NCBI GenBank assembly: GCA_026709985.1
Contig: JAPORY010000054.1
Location: 1 to 64,000, forward strand
DNA from: Aestuariivita sp.
Lineage (GTDB): Bacteria; Pseudomonadota; Alphaproteobacteria; Rhodobacterales; Rhodobacteraceae
Direction of reading: 5' to 3'
DNA: 64,000 bases
Shown here: one piece after another, positions 37,275 to 46,301 of the stretch
Layout: the number at the start of each line of letters is the position of its first letter
Position numbering within the stretch: the stretch's first letter is position 1
Made by a program: the position numbers and the translations under genes
Notes under the pieces: generated by a model
What the model saw: the letters and a program-made list of their open reading frames with translations, nothing else
What the model was told of the DNA's origin: nothing
The model's database searches: none

Positions 37275-39722
37275 TTGGGCGTGTTAGAAGACAGCAAAAT
37301 TGAAGCAGAAATGACGCGATTGCGAGCGCGTCTGGCTGAATTGAAGGTTGAGCAGCAGCACCTTCAGCGCAAAATGGTGATGCTTGAAGCTCACCGCACT
37401 AAACGGCCATCGCAGAACGACACACAGGTCGCCATTGAAAACGCTACTGTCACGAATAACTCGCCGTCACAGCACAAAGTAAAATTTTTCCGTCAATTGT
37501 TTGCTGGTCGACCAGAGGTGTTTCCGGTCAGATGGGAAAACAAGAAAACAGGGCGGGTAGGGTATTCGCCAGCCTGTTCGAACGAATGGAAAAAAGGCGT
37601 CTGCAGAAAGCCAAAAGTTAAGTGTGGTCAATGTTCGCATCAGAAGTTCATCCCACCAGATGATGAGATTATTGAACGGCATCTGCGGGGTGACAGCGGC
37701 TTCAGTAAGGACTTTGTTGCGGGGGTTTATCCTTTGCTCTCCGACGACACGTGTTGGTTCGTGGCAGCAGATTTTGATAAGGTGTCTTTGGTTGCCGACG
37801 CGTGCGCTTTGCTCCGAACTTGCCGCGAAAATGGCGTGCCAGGGGCACTCGAACGATCAAGGTCGGGTAATGGCGGGCATGTGTGGATATTTTTTGCGGA
37901 GCCCATAGCGGCCAGTTTGGCGCGTCAACTTGGGTCGATTCTAATTACCGAAACAATGGAGATGCGACCAGAGATTGATTTTACCTCTTACGACCGCCTA
38001 TTTCCGAATCAGGACACTGTTCCCGCTGGTGGGTTCGGCAGCTTAATCGCGCTGCCACTCCAGAACGCTGCAAGAAGGCAGGGTAATAGTGTTTTTGTCG
38101 ACGAAAAAATGCAGCCATATCGCGATCAATGGGCCTATCTTTCATCGCTTTCCAGAATGTCAAAGGCGGAGGTGGAAAATCTGGTTGAAGCGGCGGAACT
38201 GTCAGGGCGGGTATTGAAAGTCAGAATACCAGTAGCTGACGACCAAGCGGAAGAGCCGTGGAAACAACTTCCGTCCCGGCGTAGCAGGCCGCAGCGGCTA
38301 GATGTGCCCGTTCCGACAAAGATCAATGTTACGTTTGCCGATCAAATATACATTGATCGCTCTGGTTTGTCGTCGAAAATGATTACACAACTGGTGAGAC
38401 TTGCGGCATTCCAAAACCCTGAATTCTATCGAGCACAAGCGATGCGGTTTCCGACTTTCGGCAAACCGCGTGTCGTTTCTTGTGCCGAACTGCACCCCAA
38501 ACACATCGCCCTGCCGCGAGGTTGTTTTGACGAAATGATCGAATTTCTAGCCGATCATGGTGTGGCGGTGAAATTGGAAGACCGCAGAGAAACTGGTCTA
38601 CCACTGCCGAAGTCAGTACGATTTCTAGGTAGTCTCCGCCCGCAGCAGTCACGGGCGCTCGATTCGCTTATCAGGCACGATACTGGTGTATTATCGGCAA
38701 CCACGGCTTTTGGCAAAACGGTCGTTGCATCGGCTTTGATCGTTGAACGTGGTTGTAATTCCCTAGTTTTGGTTCATCGTCGAGAACTGTTGAACCAATG
38801 GGTTAACAGCCTTGGCTCCTTTCTTCAGATTGACCGCGAACAGATCGGTACAATAGGCGGTGGCAAGCGAAGCCCCACTGGCGTAATTGATGTGGCAATG
38901 ATCCAAAGTCTCATCCGAAAGGGCGAAGTTCACGATATTGTTGCCGACTATGGTCATCTTGTTGTCGATGAATGCCACCACTTGGCCGCTGCAAGTTTCG
39001 AACTTGTCGCTCGCAGAACTAGGGCGCGTTATGTCACAGGACTGTCGGCCACCGTCGCCCGAAAAGACGGATGGCACCCGATTATCTTTATGCAGTGCGG
39101 TCCCGTTCGTTATCAAGTAAGTGCCAAATCTCAATCTATAGAGAGCGGATTGCGGCATAGAGTACACGAACGTCAGACAAAATTTGTGTTGCCTGAGTCA
39201 CTCGCTCAGATTGAACGGCCGTCTATGCCTTCTATCTATGCGGCTCTAGCCGAAGACGAGGCTCGAAACGATTTGATTTTTGATGACGTGCTGAAATCGT
39301 TAGCAGCCAAACGATCCCCCATTGTCCTTACCGAGCGCAAAGCCCACCTCGAATACTTTCGTCAGCGCTTTAGCGGACTTGCCAAGAATATCGTCGTTCT
39401 TCATGGAGGGTTAACCACAGCCGACCGAAAGGCAGCGAAGGAAGGATTGAATGTCAAGTATGACGAAGATCGATTGATTCTCGCGACCGGGCGATATATC
39501 GGCGAAGGCTTTGATGATCCTCGCCTAGATACTCTCTTTCTGACGATGCCGATCGCTTGGAAAGGAACACTTGCGCAGTATGTTGGGCGATTACATCGGC
39601 TGCACGATCGCAAGAGAGATGTGCTGGTCATTGATTATGTTGATCATTTGATCCCAGTTCTTAAGAGAATGGCCGCAAAGCGAAGAATAGGATATCGTTC
39701 GCTTGGTTACGTTATGGAGTAA
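37275..39722 (+). CDS. TOTE conflict-system primase-helicase
   Basis: An 815-residue single-gene defence-type protein. Residues 5-45 form a coiled coil (EAEMTRLRARLAELKVEQQH). Residues ~70-310 match the archaeo-eukaryotic primase domain of TOTE systems: a Cys-containing segment (GVCRKPKVKCGQCSHQKF), DxD in CWFVAADFDK (about 165), the GNGGHVWIFF histidine motif, and EIDFTSYDRLFP. A superfamily II helicase follows, with TTAFGKTVVAS (about 477), DECHH (about 565), GLSATVARKDG and QYVGRLHRLHDRK. TTG 37275 or GTG 37281 are both possible starts. Such proteins are thought to act in conflicts with invading DNA, but their mechanism is poorly known. It stands beside ruvC, outside the other two islands. 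Confidence 0.8.
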   Translation: MGVLEDSKIEAEMTRLRARLAELKVEQQHLQRKMVMLEAHRTKRPSQNDTQVAIENATVTNNSPSQHKVKFFRQLFAGRPEVFPVRWENKKTGRVGYSPACSNEWKKGVCRKPKVKCGQCSHQKFIPPDDEIIERHLRGDSGFSKDFVAGVYPLLSDDTCWFVAADFDKVSLVADACALLRTCRENGVPGALERSRSGNGGHVWIFFAEPIAASLARQLGSILITETMEMRPEIDFTSYDRLFPNQDTVPAGGFGSLIALPLQNAARRQGNSVFVDEKMQPYRDQWAYLSSLSRMSKAEVENLVEAAELSGRVLKVRIPVADDQAEEPWKQLPSRRSRPQRLDVPVPTKINVTFADQIYIDRSGLSSKMITQLVRLAAFQNPEFYRAQAMRFPTFGKPRVVSCAELHPKHIALPRGCFDEMIEFLADHGVAVKLEDRRETGLPLPKSVRFLGSLRPQQSRALDSLIRHDTGVLSATTAFGKTVVASALIVERGCNSLVLVHRRELLNQWVNSLGSFLQIDREQIGTIGGGKRSPTGVIDVAMIQSLIRKGEVHDIVADYGHLVVDECHHLAAASFELVARRTRARYVTGLSATVARKDGWHPIIFMQCGPVRYQVSAKSQSIESGLRHRVHERQTKFVLPESLAQIERPSMPSIYAALAEDEARNDLIFDDVLKSLAAKRSPIVLTERKAHLEYFRQRFSGLAKNIVVLHGGLTTADRKAAKEGLNVKYDEDRLILATGRYIGEGFDDPRLDTLFLTMPIAWKGTLAQYVGRLHRLHDRKRDVLVIDYVDHLIPVLKRMAAKRRIGYRSLGYVME

Positions 39723-39854
39723 TTCCGAACAGAACGCGGCGATCCTGTTGACCAAATGGCGTTCGCTTGCGGCGTATTGGCGGTCACGGAAGCATCTTGC
39801 TCTTACTGATCGTAGATATGAGCCGACCCAAGTTCAAATATCAGAGATTTGTGT

Positions 39855-39871
39855 TATGCAAAATTTGCATA
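39855..39871. promoter_or_regulatory. 17-bp palindrome upstream of the DUF1127 gene
   Basis: TATGCAAA and TTTGCATA flank a single A, a perfect dyad 72 bases before the DUF1127 start and 133 bases after the TOTE stop. The one-base centre fits a protein-binding operator better than an RNA hairpin. Regulator unknown. Confidence 0.4.
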
Positions 39872-39942
39872 GCGAACTTGCAATAATTCAGCTTGTTGCA
39901 TCTCAGAGGAGTTCATAGATCGCGGGTATCACGAAGGACAGT

Positions 39943-40182
39943 ATGAGAAAAGGATATAAAGTCATGGCTGTTTTAGATACCGCACGTAGTTCTTTTGTCG
40001 CCATCAATGTGCTAGGAAGCACTAGCAAAACGATTGGCGAGATACTTGCTACAATTTGGGAATGGAACAATATTCGTTTGACGCGAAAGGCGTTATCACG
40101 GCTCTCGGATCGTGAGCTTGACGATATCGGGGTAACGCGTGGCGATATTGAGACAATCGCTCAGCATCCAAGACTGCGTTAA
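39943..40182 (+). CDS. DUF1127 (YjiS-like) small protein
   Basis: A 79-residue protein whose C-terminal half is the DUF1127 domain (RLTRKALSRLSDRELDDIGV). In alphaproteobacteria these small basic proteins have been linked to RNA binding and to phosphate, carbon and stress physiology. AAGGA 6 bases before ATG 39943 supports that start, with ATG 39964 an alternative. After the stop, GCGCCG (40198-40203) and CGGCGC (40222-40227) could form a terminator-like stem. Confidence 0.82.
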   Translation: MRKGYKVMAVLDTARSSFVAINVLGSTSKTIGEILATIWEWNNIRLTRKALSRLSDRELDDIGVTRGDIETIAQHPRLR

Positions 40183-40461
40183 CACAATAAAGGAATTGCG
40201 CCGTGTGATTGCGATATTGTGCGGCGCTATGCCTTTCTCCAAACAACGGGAACTCGGCTCGAACTCTTAAACGATTCGCAGCAGTTTTTCTAAGGGCCTA
40301 CTATTTTAATCAGGTAGAAAGTGTTTCTCCTTGGGTGGTGACCGTCGGTTCTGTAGCCAAGATGGGTCTCACCATAATCTGGAGGGATAACGGATACAAA
40401 ACGTTAAGCTTTGTGTCGTTCAATGCAGATACGCAACCCCGATTGTGGTGGCGCAGACCGA

Positions 40462-41334
40462 CTACTCCGCACAAAAAACCAAAGTCGTCCACTCGGCGAC
40501 CCGAATGCAGGTCCTTAGACGATAGCCAAGCCTTTCATAGGCTGCTGCTACAATCTTTGTTTGCTGATGGAGTAAGCCCGACAGGATAGAATAAGAACCG
40601 GTCGAACTGTGGTGACGAATTTCTTCCGCCAAACCAAGCAACGATGACATTGTAATGTTTGCCACGATCAAATCAAACGGAGCAAAGCGAACTAGTTGCG
40701 GATGATCGAAACCATTCGCACAAAAATACTCGATTTGTTGATCAAGATCATTCGCCTTGATATTTGTTGCCGCAACGGAAACCGCTTCCGGGTCTACGTC
40801 GCTAGCCACAACGGAAATGTCCCAAATGCGCGACGCACTCATTGCGACGATGGCCGTCCCACAACCAATATCTGCCATTGATTTTGGCAAAAACCCGGAT
40901 CGACAAAGATTCTCTAAAGCCCATAGGCATCCAATCGTTGAACCGTGATGACCGGTTCCAAAGGCCATCGTTGAATCAATCAAAATCGGCTTTAGCCCCT
41001 CCGGGACGCTCGAATGGTCGTGCGTCCCGTGGATGTACAGTTGCTTCGTGCAAATTGGAGAAAATTTGCTGTTGGCGAGAGCTAGCCAATTCGTATCGGG
41101 CAGAAGATTCACTTCAATGATGGCGATTTCAAATGCTGCGCGCAGCAGTTCGATTTGGGCCTCATCTGGCGGTTCAGCGAAATAGGCGCAAATCTCTTGC
41201 AGCGGTTCGTTCTCAATTGCCGATATATCAATGCCAGTCGGTGACGGAATAAATCTCTCAAGTGCGGCTGAAAGTTGCTCCGGTGCGACATTATCGTCAA
41301 GCTTGAAACGCACCAAATAGGTACCCATCACCAC
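40462..41334 (-). CDS. prmA: Ribosomal protein L11 methyltransferase
   Basis: A 290-residue SAM-dependent methyltransferase that trimethylates L11. Signature segments are DSTMAFGTGHHGSTIGCLWAL (SAM and substrate loop), SMADIGCGTAIVAMSASRI (motif I) and LIVANITMSSLL (motif IV, NxxxxxL type). An N-terminal substrate-recognition domain precedes it. Convergent with the DUF1127 gene. Confidence 0.92.
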   Translation of the reverse strand: MVMGTYLVRFKLDDNVAPEQLSAALERFIPSPTGIDISAIENEPLQEICAYFAEPPDEAQIELLRAAFEIAIIEVNLLPDTNWLALANSKFSPICTKQLYIHGTHDHSSVPEGLKPILIDSTMAFGTGHHGSTIGCLWALENLCRSGFLPKSMADIGCGTAIVAMSASRIWDISVVASDVDPEAVSVAATNIKANDLDQQIEYFCANGFDHPQLVRFAPFDLIVANITMSSLLGLAEEIRHHSSTGSYSILSGLLHQQTKIVAAAYERLGYRLRTCIRVAEWTTLVFCAE

Positions 41335-41656
41335 CTCTGAAGTCGACGATACTTAACGAACTTATATCGCGTTAGCACTCAAGGGCGTAAACGGCAATTC
41401 CCCAAAATGGACATAAATTTCGGAATTAATCTCGTACACGTTTAATGCGCGAGTATTGCTATCGTGATAGCGTTAGATGCGACCCCAAACATGGAATGTA
41501 CGTTCGCGCTTCGCGAATGTGAAAAAAAGCAGCTCTACTAAGATTGGCTTGAACAGAGTTAGATTGTGGTGACAATATTGAGATCGCAAAACCACACTGC
41601 GACCTGAAGCACACGTCCGCAACGATGTCTATCGAACTGAGTTCGTTCCGAGAAAA
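41335..41656. other. 322-base prmA leader with a GC-rich hairpin
   Basis: No gene. A hairpin with TTCGCG (41503-41508) and CGCGAA (41512-41517), extendable outward to 9 pairs with one G-T, has a CTT loop. The adjacent A-run on the plus strand lies on the wrong side for a terminator of the MFS gene, so its role is unclear. Confidence 0.35.
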
Positions 41657-42889
41657 TCATACTGCTAGCTTCGGCTTTAGGTTCGATAACAAGGTCTCAT
41701 GGCCTGGCTCCGGATGACGCGGTATCAATAATGCCAAGACTAAAGACACGAAGGCCATAGCTGCCGCTAGGAAAAATACCCCCGCCGGTGAGTAAAGCCA
41801 TAAATAACCAAGGCCAGCAGGTAGAAAAACGGCAGCAATATGATTGATCGTAAAAGAAACGGCGGCGGTCGGCGCAATGTCTGCCGGATCAGCGATTTTC
41901 TGAAAGTACGTCTTCAGCGCAAGCGCTAAAGCGAAGAACAGGTGGTCCAACACATACAATGCTGCCGCCAGAATTAAGCCCCAGCTAAAGAAATACAGTC
42001 CGCCATAAGCCAAAAAGACTAATACCAAACCGAGATACTCGAATACCAGCGCATTGCGCTCGCCAAAATAGCCAACGGCTCGCCCAACGAGCGGAGCGCA
42101 GACAATGTTTATCAAGAGATTAATCAGAAAAAGTGCGGTAATTTCATGAACTTCGAAACCAAACTTCTCGACCATCATGAAGCCAGCAAATACGACAAAG
42201 ATTTGCCGGCGAGCCCCTGACATGAATTGCAGTGCGTAGTACAACCAATATTGGCGCCGCAAGACCATTTTCTTCGTCTGTTGGGTTGCGGCTTCAAACT
42301 GTCGAAATCCAAACAAACCAATCAATGCGAGGACCGCAGTAAGTCCGCCCGCTATCATATATACGGTATGGTAAGTGAGATTGAGCGGTTCCCATAACAG
42401 GACAATAGTGCCATATGAGATCAAAGTGGTAACGGAGCCAGCCGCGAGTAACCAACCCAAGATTTGTGGCGCACGATTTTTCGGCAACCACTGCAATTGC
42501 AACGACTGATTGACAGTCTCGTAGTAATGGAAGCCAATCGAACTCAACATCGTAATCACAAGAATGCCGCCGAGCGAAGGGAACCAAGCCGTCATTGCAG
42601 TGGCAACGCCAAGCAAAACCAATGATATCATGCCCAAGACTTGCTCGCGCACAAAAATTATTATTGCGATGACCAAAACTGCCAGCAGACCAGGAATCTC
42701 GCGTACAGTGTGCAGCCAGCCGATGTCGGAACCATCAAAATTGGCAACCTCAATAACGAAGTTGTTCAATAGGGCCGACCATGTTGCAAAGGCGATTGGC
42801 ATCGCAGCCGCCATAAGGAACAACAGCATAATGGGTTGTCGCCAAAGGGGCAGCTGACGTGCATCCGCTAAAGCCAGAGTTTGAAACAT
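41657..42889 (-). CDS. Major facilitator superfamily transporter
   Basis: A 410-residue protein with about twelve hydrophobic segments (first at MLLFLMAAAMPIAFATWSAL, last near AAAMAFVSLVLALLIP) and the MFS-like loop GRAVGYFGERNALV between helices. The cytoplasmic loop FRQFEAATQQTKKMVLRRQY divides the two halves. Substrate not predictable from sequence. Lies 218 bases after priA on the same strand with no gene between, so possibly cotranscribed. Confidence 0.8.
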   Translation of the reverse strand: MFQTLALADARQLPLWRQPIMLLFLMAAAMPIAFATWSALLNNFVIEVANFDGSDIGWLHTVREIPGLLAVLVIAIIIFVREQVLGMISLVLLGVATAMTAWFPSLGGILVITMLSSIGFHYYETVNQSLQLQWLPKNRAPQILGWLLAAGSVTTLISYGTIVLLWEPLNLTYHTVYMIAGGLTAVLALIGLFGFRQFEAATQQTKKMVLRRQYWLYYALQFMSGARRQIFVVFAGFMMVEKFGFEVHEITALFLINLLINIVCAPLVGRAVGYFGERNALVFEYLGLVLVFLAYGGLYFFSWGLILAAALYVLDHLFFALALALKTYFQKIADPADIAPTAAVSFTINHIAAVFLPAGLGYLWLYSPAGVFFLAAAMAFVSLVLALLIPRHPEPGHETLLSNLKPKLAV

Positions 42890-43107
42890 GGGGTTGCTAA
42901 TTGTCCTTAAGCGTTGGACTTCGTGTCGACACCATCAGCCGTCAAGGCAGTATGAAGCTGAATCAATTCCTTTGGTCAAGGGGATCAAGTCCACGCGGTG
43001 AGGTCGGTATTTTGCGGGCAAGTAACAGTTCTCGGTCTCATCGCTCAGGCTGGAAGCCCAACGATCTTACGGATGCAAACTTAGTGAGTTTAATGCTCCT
43101 CATCGCA

Positions 43108-45303
43108 CTACTGGAAGTTCTGCGGATCAATATCGACGCGCAGTCGTATATCTCCGCGCAAGGAGATTGGCGCAATCCAACGTAGTAAGGCGCTCTGAAG
43201 TGCAGCTTCTCGGTTCGCACGAACCAATAGTCGTACCCGATATCGCCCCCGAATGCGCGAAATCGGGGCTAGTGCAGGTCCGTATACCCGAGCCGCTATC
43301 CGTTCAAGCGATTTGTGGTTGCGAGCCATCTCATTAGCAACCCGAAACACGGCCTCTTGTTGCGGTCCTGACAAGATAATGGCGGCTAATCGACCGAAAG
43401 GCGGCATGCCGGCAGCTTGACGCTGCACAGCCTCCGCTTTCCAGAATTCACTATCCTCGCCGCTGCGGATTGCCCGAATTACGGGATGCTCCGGTTGGTA
43501 GGTTTGCAATAATGCTTTACCGGGTTTGTCCGAACGCCCCGCTCGTCCCGCAACCTGACTTATCAGCTGAAATGTCCGCTCAGCCGCCCGCAAATCTGAT
43601 CCCTGTAAGCCGAGGTCAGCATCAATCACGCCGACTAGCGTAAGAAAAGGAAAGTTGTGTCCTTTAGCAACGAGCTGAGTTCCAATAATGATATCAACTT
43701 GCCCCTTGGCAATGCGGTCAAACTCGTCGCGGAGCACCTCGGTTGAATCCAAAAGGTCGGAACTGAGTGTCGAAACTCTTGCATCAGGAAATTGTTCTTT
43801 GACCTCCTCAGCCAATCGTTCGACCCCAGGCCCGAAAGCAGCCATCCGATCCTCGACACCACATGCCGGGCAGATTTGCGGGAAAGGCTTCGTCGCACCA
43901 CACTGGTGGCACATCAATCGTGTCAACGATCGATGTTCAACCATACGAGCATCACAGTGGTCGCAGCCGAGTTGCTGCCCACACGCCCGACAAACCACAA
44001 CCGGGGCATAACCGCGGCGATTGAGGAATAGGAGTACCTGCTCCCCCCGTCGAATATGACGAGATATTTCAGAACTCAGAGATGGTGAAATACAACGTTG
44101 TTTCTCTAGTTTTTCGTTTCGCATATCGACGGTATGGATCTGCGGCAAGACGGCATCGCCAAACCGCTTGGTTAGAGTTAATTCCTGATATTTTCCTGAT
44201 GTCGCGTTGACCCAAGATTCAAGCGACGGCGTTGCCGAAGATAATACAACTTGAGCGTCTTCGCACACTCCGCGCAGAACGCTCATATCCCGTGCATTGT
44301 AAATAACACCCTCGTCTTGCTTATATGAGGTGTCGTGTTCCTCATCGACAATGATTAAGCCGAGATTGCGAAACGGTAAGAACAATGCAGATCGTGCCCC
44401 GACGACGAGTTGTATCCTCCCATCATTCGCCAAATGCCAAATTCGTCGCCGCTGTGACATCGTTATCCCTGAGTGCCATTCCGCTGGTTGGGCGCCAAAA
44501 CGATCGTGAACGCGCCTGAGGAATCCGCCTGTTAGAGAAATTTCGGGTAAGAGTACCAGCGCCTGTTGTCCCATCGCGATCGCTTCGGCAACAGCCTCAA
44601 GATACACCTCAGTTTTGCCAGAACCAGTAACGCCGTACAAAAGAGTGGTGCGGTATTTGTTGCTACGGACCCCGGTCCGTAAGACCTGCGCCACTGTTTG
44701 CTGTTCTGGTGTCAGCGACTTTGCGGGTAAGTCGACGTCAAGATTGGGGAACGGTGCAGGGCTATGATGATGCTCCTCAATAATCGCGTCGGACAAGACT
44801 AAGCTCTTAATCACAGCTGTACTGACGCCAATCATACTGGTTATCTCGCACAAGGACAGGGAACGGCCTTGCTGTTTCCCTAGCGCGTTGAGGACTTTCT
44901 GACGGGCTTGGGTTAAGCGAATTGGAGGTTTATCCCCGAGCCGGTAGGTCTTGAGCTTGGGGCCTTTTTTTCTGAAGTCAGGGGCACGGGTGGCAAGCCT
45001 GAGCATAGCGGGTAGCGGGGTTAGCGTATATCGCGCAGCTTTTTCGAGAAAACGGCGCAGCGACTCCGGCAAGGGCGTCGCATCAAGTACGCGAATAACA
45101 TTGCGGGTTTTTTTTGGATCAAACTGTCCCGCGCCAGCGCCCCAGACGACGCCAATAACCTTTCGATAGCCAAGCGGCACCTCAACCAATGCACCAAGCT
45201 CACATCCGCTTTCAGGGGCGTAATAGTCAAGCAGCGTGTCGATGGGCTGACGAACAAGAACACCAACCAACTGACCCGAATCAAAAAATCGTCTTGTTGC
45301 CAA
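43108..45303 (-). CDS. priA: Primosomal helicase PriA
   Basis: A 731-residue replication-restart helicase. It has an N-terminal DNA-binding domain with ALVEVPLGYRKVIGVVWG, Walker A YGVTGSGKTEVYLE (about 225), and DEEHDTSYKQDEG. Eight Cys form two zinc sites in CRACGQQLGCDHCDARM and CHQCGATKPFPQICPACG. Helicase motif VI is seen in ISQVAGRAGRSDKPGK. The start is TTG at 45303. In alphaproteobacteria priA commonly sits next to fsa-DUF484-xerC, but here 12.7 kb of accessory DNA separates them. Confidence 0.94.
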   Translation of the reverse strand: MATRRFFDSGQLVGVLVRQPIDTLLDYYAPESGCELGALVEVPLGYRKVIGVVWGAGAGQFDPKKTRNVIRVLDATPLPESLRRFLEKAARYTLTPLPAMLRLATRAPDFRKKGPKLKTYRLGDKPPIRLTQARQKVLNALGKQQGRSLSLCEITSMIGVSTAVIKSLVLSDAIIEEHHHSPAPFPNLDVDLPAKSLTPEQQTVAQVLRTGVRSNKYRTTLLYGVTGSGKTEVYLEAVAEAIAMGQQALVLLPEISLTGGFLRRVHDRFGAQPAEWHSGITMSQRRRIWHLANDGRIQLVVGARSALFLPFRNLGLIIVDEEHDTSYKQDEGVIYNARDMSVLRGVCEDAQVVLSSATPSLESWVNATSGKYQELTLTKRFGDAVLPQIHTVDMRNEKLEKQRCISPSLSSEISRHIRRGEQVLLFLNRRGYAPVVVCRACGQQLGCDHCDARMVEHRSLTRLMCHQCGATKPFPQICPACGVEDRMAAFGPGVERLAEEVKEQFPDARVSTLSSDLLDSTEVLRDEFDRIAKGQVDIIIGTQLVAKGHNFPFLTLVGVIDADLGLQGSDLRAAERTFQLISQVAGRAGRSDKPGKALLQTYQPEHPVIRAIRSGEDSEFWKAEAVQRQAAGMPPFGRLAAIILSGPQQEAVFRVANEMARNHKSLERIAARVYGPALAPISRIRGRYRVRLLVRANREAALQSALLRWIAPISLRGDIRLRVDIDPQNFQ

Positions 45304-46301
45304 AGCGCCGCTCAGTGATGGTGGGCCAGTTTGAAAATTCCTCGTTCAGTTACCGCCGTATCCGCCAAGCGTACATTGTGAGTTGCTTGGGTTTGTTATG
45401 CAGATTCGGTACTGTCTTTTCCTAGCCAGTTTTTCCTGTGGTGTTCTCCCGGCATCTTCCTGTGCCCACATGCAAGCGAAGCAGTCCCACATTTGCTGAC
45501 TGTATGGCGGTAACGTGGCGCATGGGGCGCCGCACACATCTGTATAGGGGGCGAAACCCGTCTTGCAGCACTGCAAGGCGATGGGGCGAACGTTACCTCC
45601 AAGGTTCGGCGCATACAGAGCGATAACATAGTTGGGGTTTGCCTAAGTCTACGAAAAGTACGTGCGCTGCTTTTGCTCCGAAGACCTCCCATACCAAGTG
45701 ATGGCAATGAATAGTCGCGGGCGGAAGATAAGTATTTCGGATCTGTTCCCTGTCCGTTGCCCATGACAATCCCGCTGATTGGGAAAGTGTTCGTGGCGGA
45801 TGCACCAAATATGCTCCGATGTACGCTTGCAGAAGCTCAGATGGAATTGCGGGTCACAGAATTTGTCGTAAGGGTTGAGGTGGTTTCGAGTAGGGATAAT
45901 CTCCCGTGACTAGTTTGGCAGATTGGCAATTTGATTGCCGCTAATGCATTCGGTTTGACCATATCTAACGCTTTACGCCGTTGGCGTCTTCGCAAGTCCG
46001 AGGACCAGCGTTACGACCAGTGCAGAAATTAAAATTCTAAATGTGGGGAGGGGGATGATAGTTCTAATTCAAATATTTCCAATTTCCTATTAGTGGCAAA
46101 TCAGATGGGTGATATTTTACCTTGGGTTTTTACCAAGTCAATCCTTTTCCGCCACCAAATCCGTGCCTTAAAAGCGAATCATTCATTAAGATACGGCAGA
46201 TAGCTGACCAGACGCATGCGATCATTCACTACGAATTTCTGTGTAAATCCGCTTTTCAATAGGGTTTTGCCATCAAGCCCGCTGCAATCCGTTTGCTCCC
46301 A
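45304..46301. other. 1-kb gap at the priA edge of the second island
   Basis: Several overlapping minus-strand frames (45346-45808) have unusual Cys/Pro/Arg-rich translations without start signals or known motifs, consistent with decayed DNA. Small stems ACGCC/GGCGT (45975-45987) and CTTGG/CCAAG (46121-46137) occur; neither is a clear terminator for the restriction gene that ends at 46302. Nothing further could be identified. Confidence 0.4.

Noticed and set aside
41500..41520. GC-rich hairpin considered as terminator of the MFS gene
   Set aside because: The A/T run is on the wrong side of the stem for minus-strand transcription.
45346..45808. Three overlapping minus-strand frames near priA, considered as a frameshifted gene
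   Set aside because: Joining the frames did not yield a recognisable family, and Cys/Pro/Arg richness looks noncoding.
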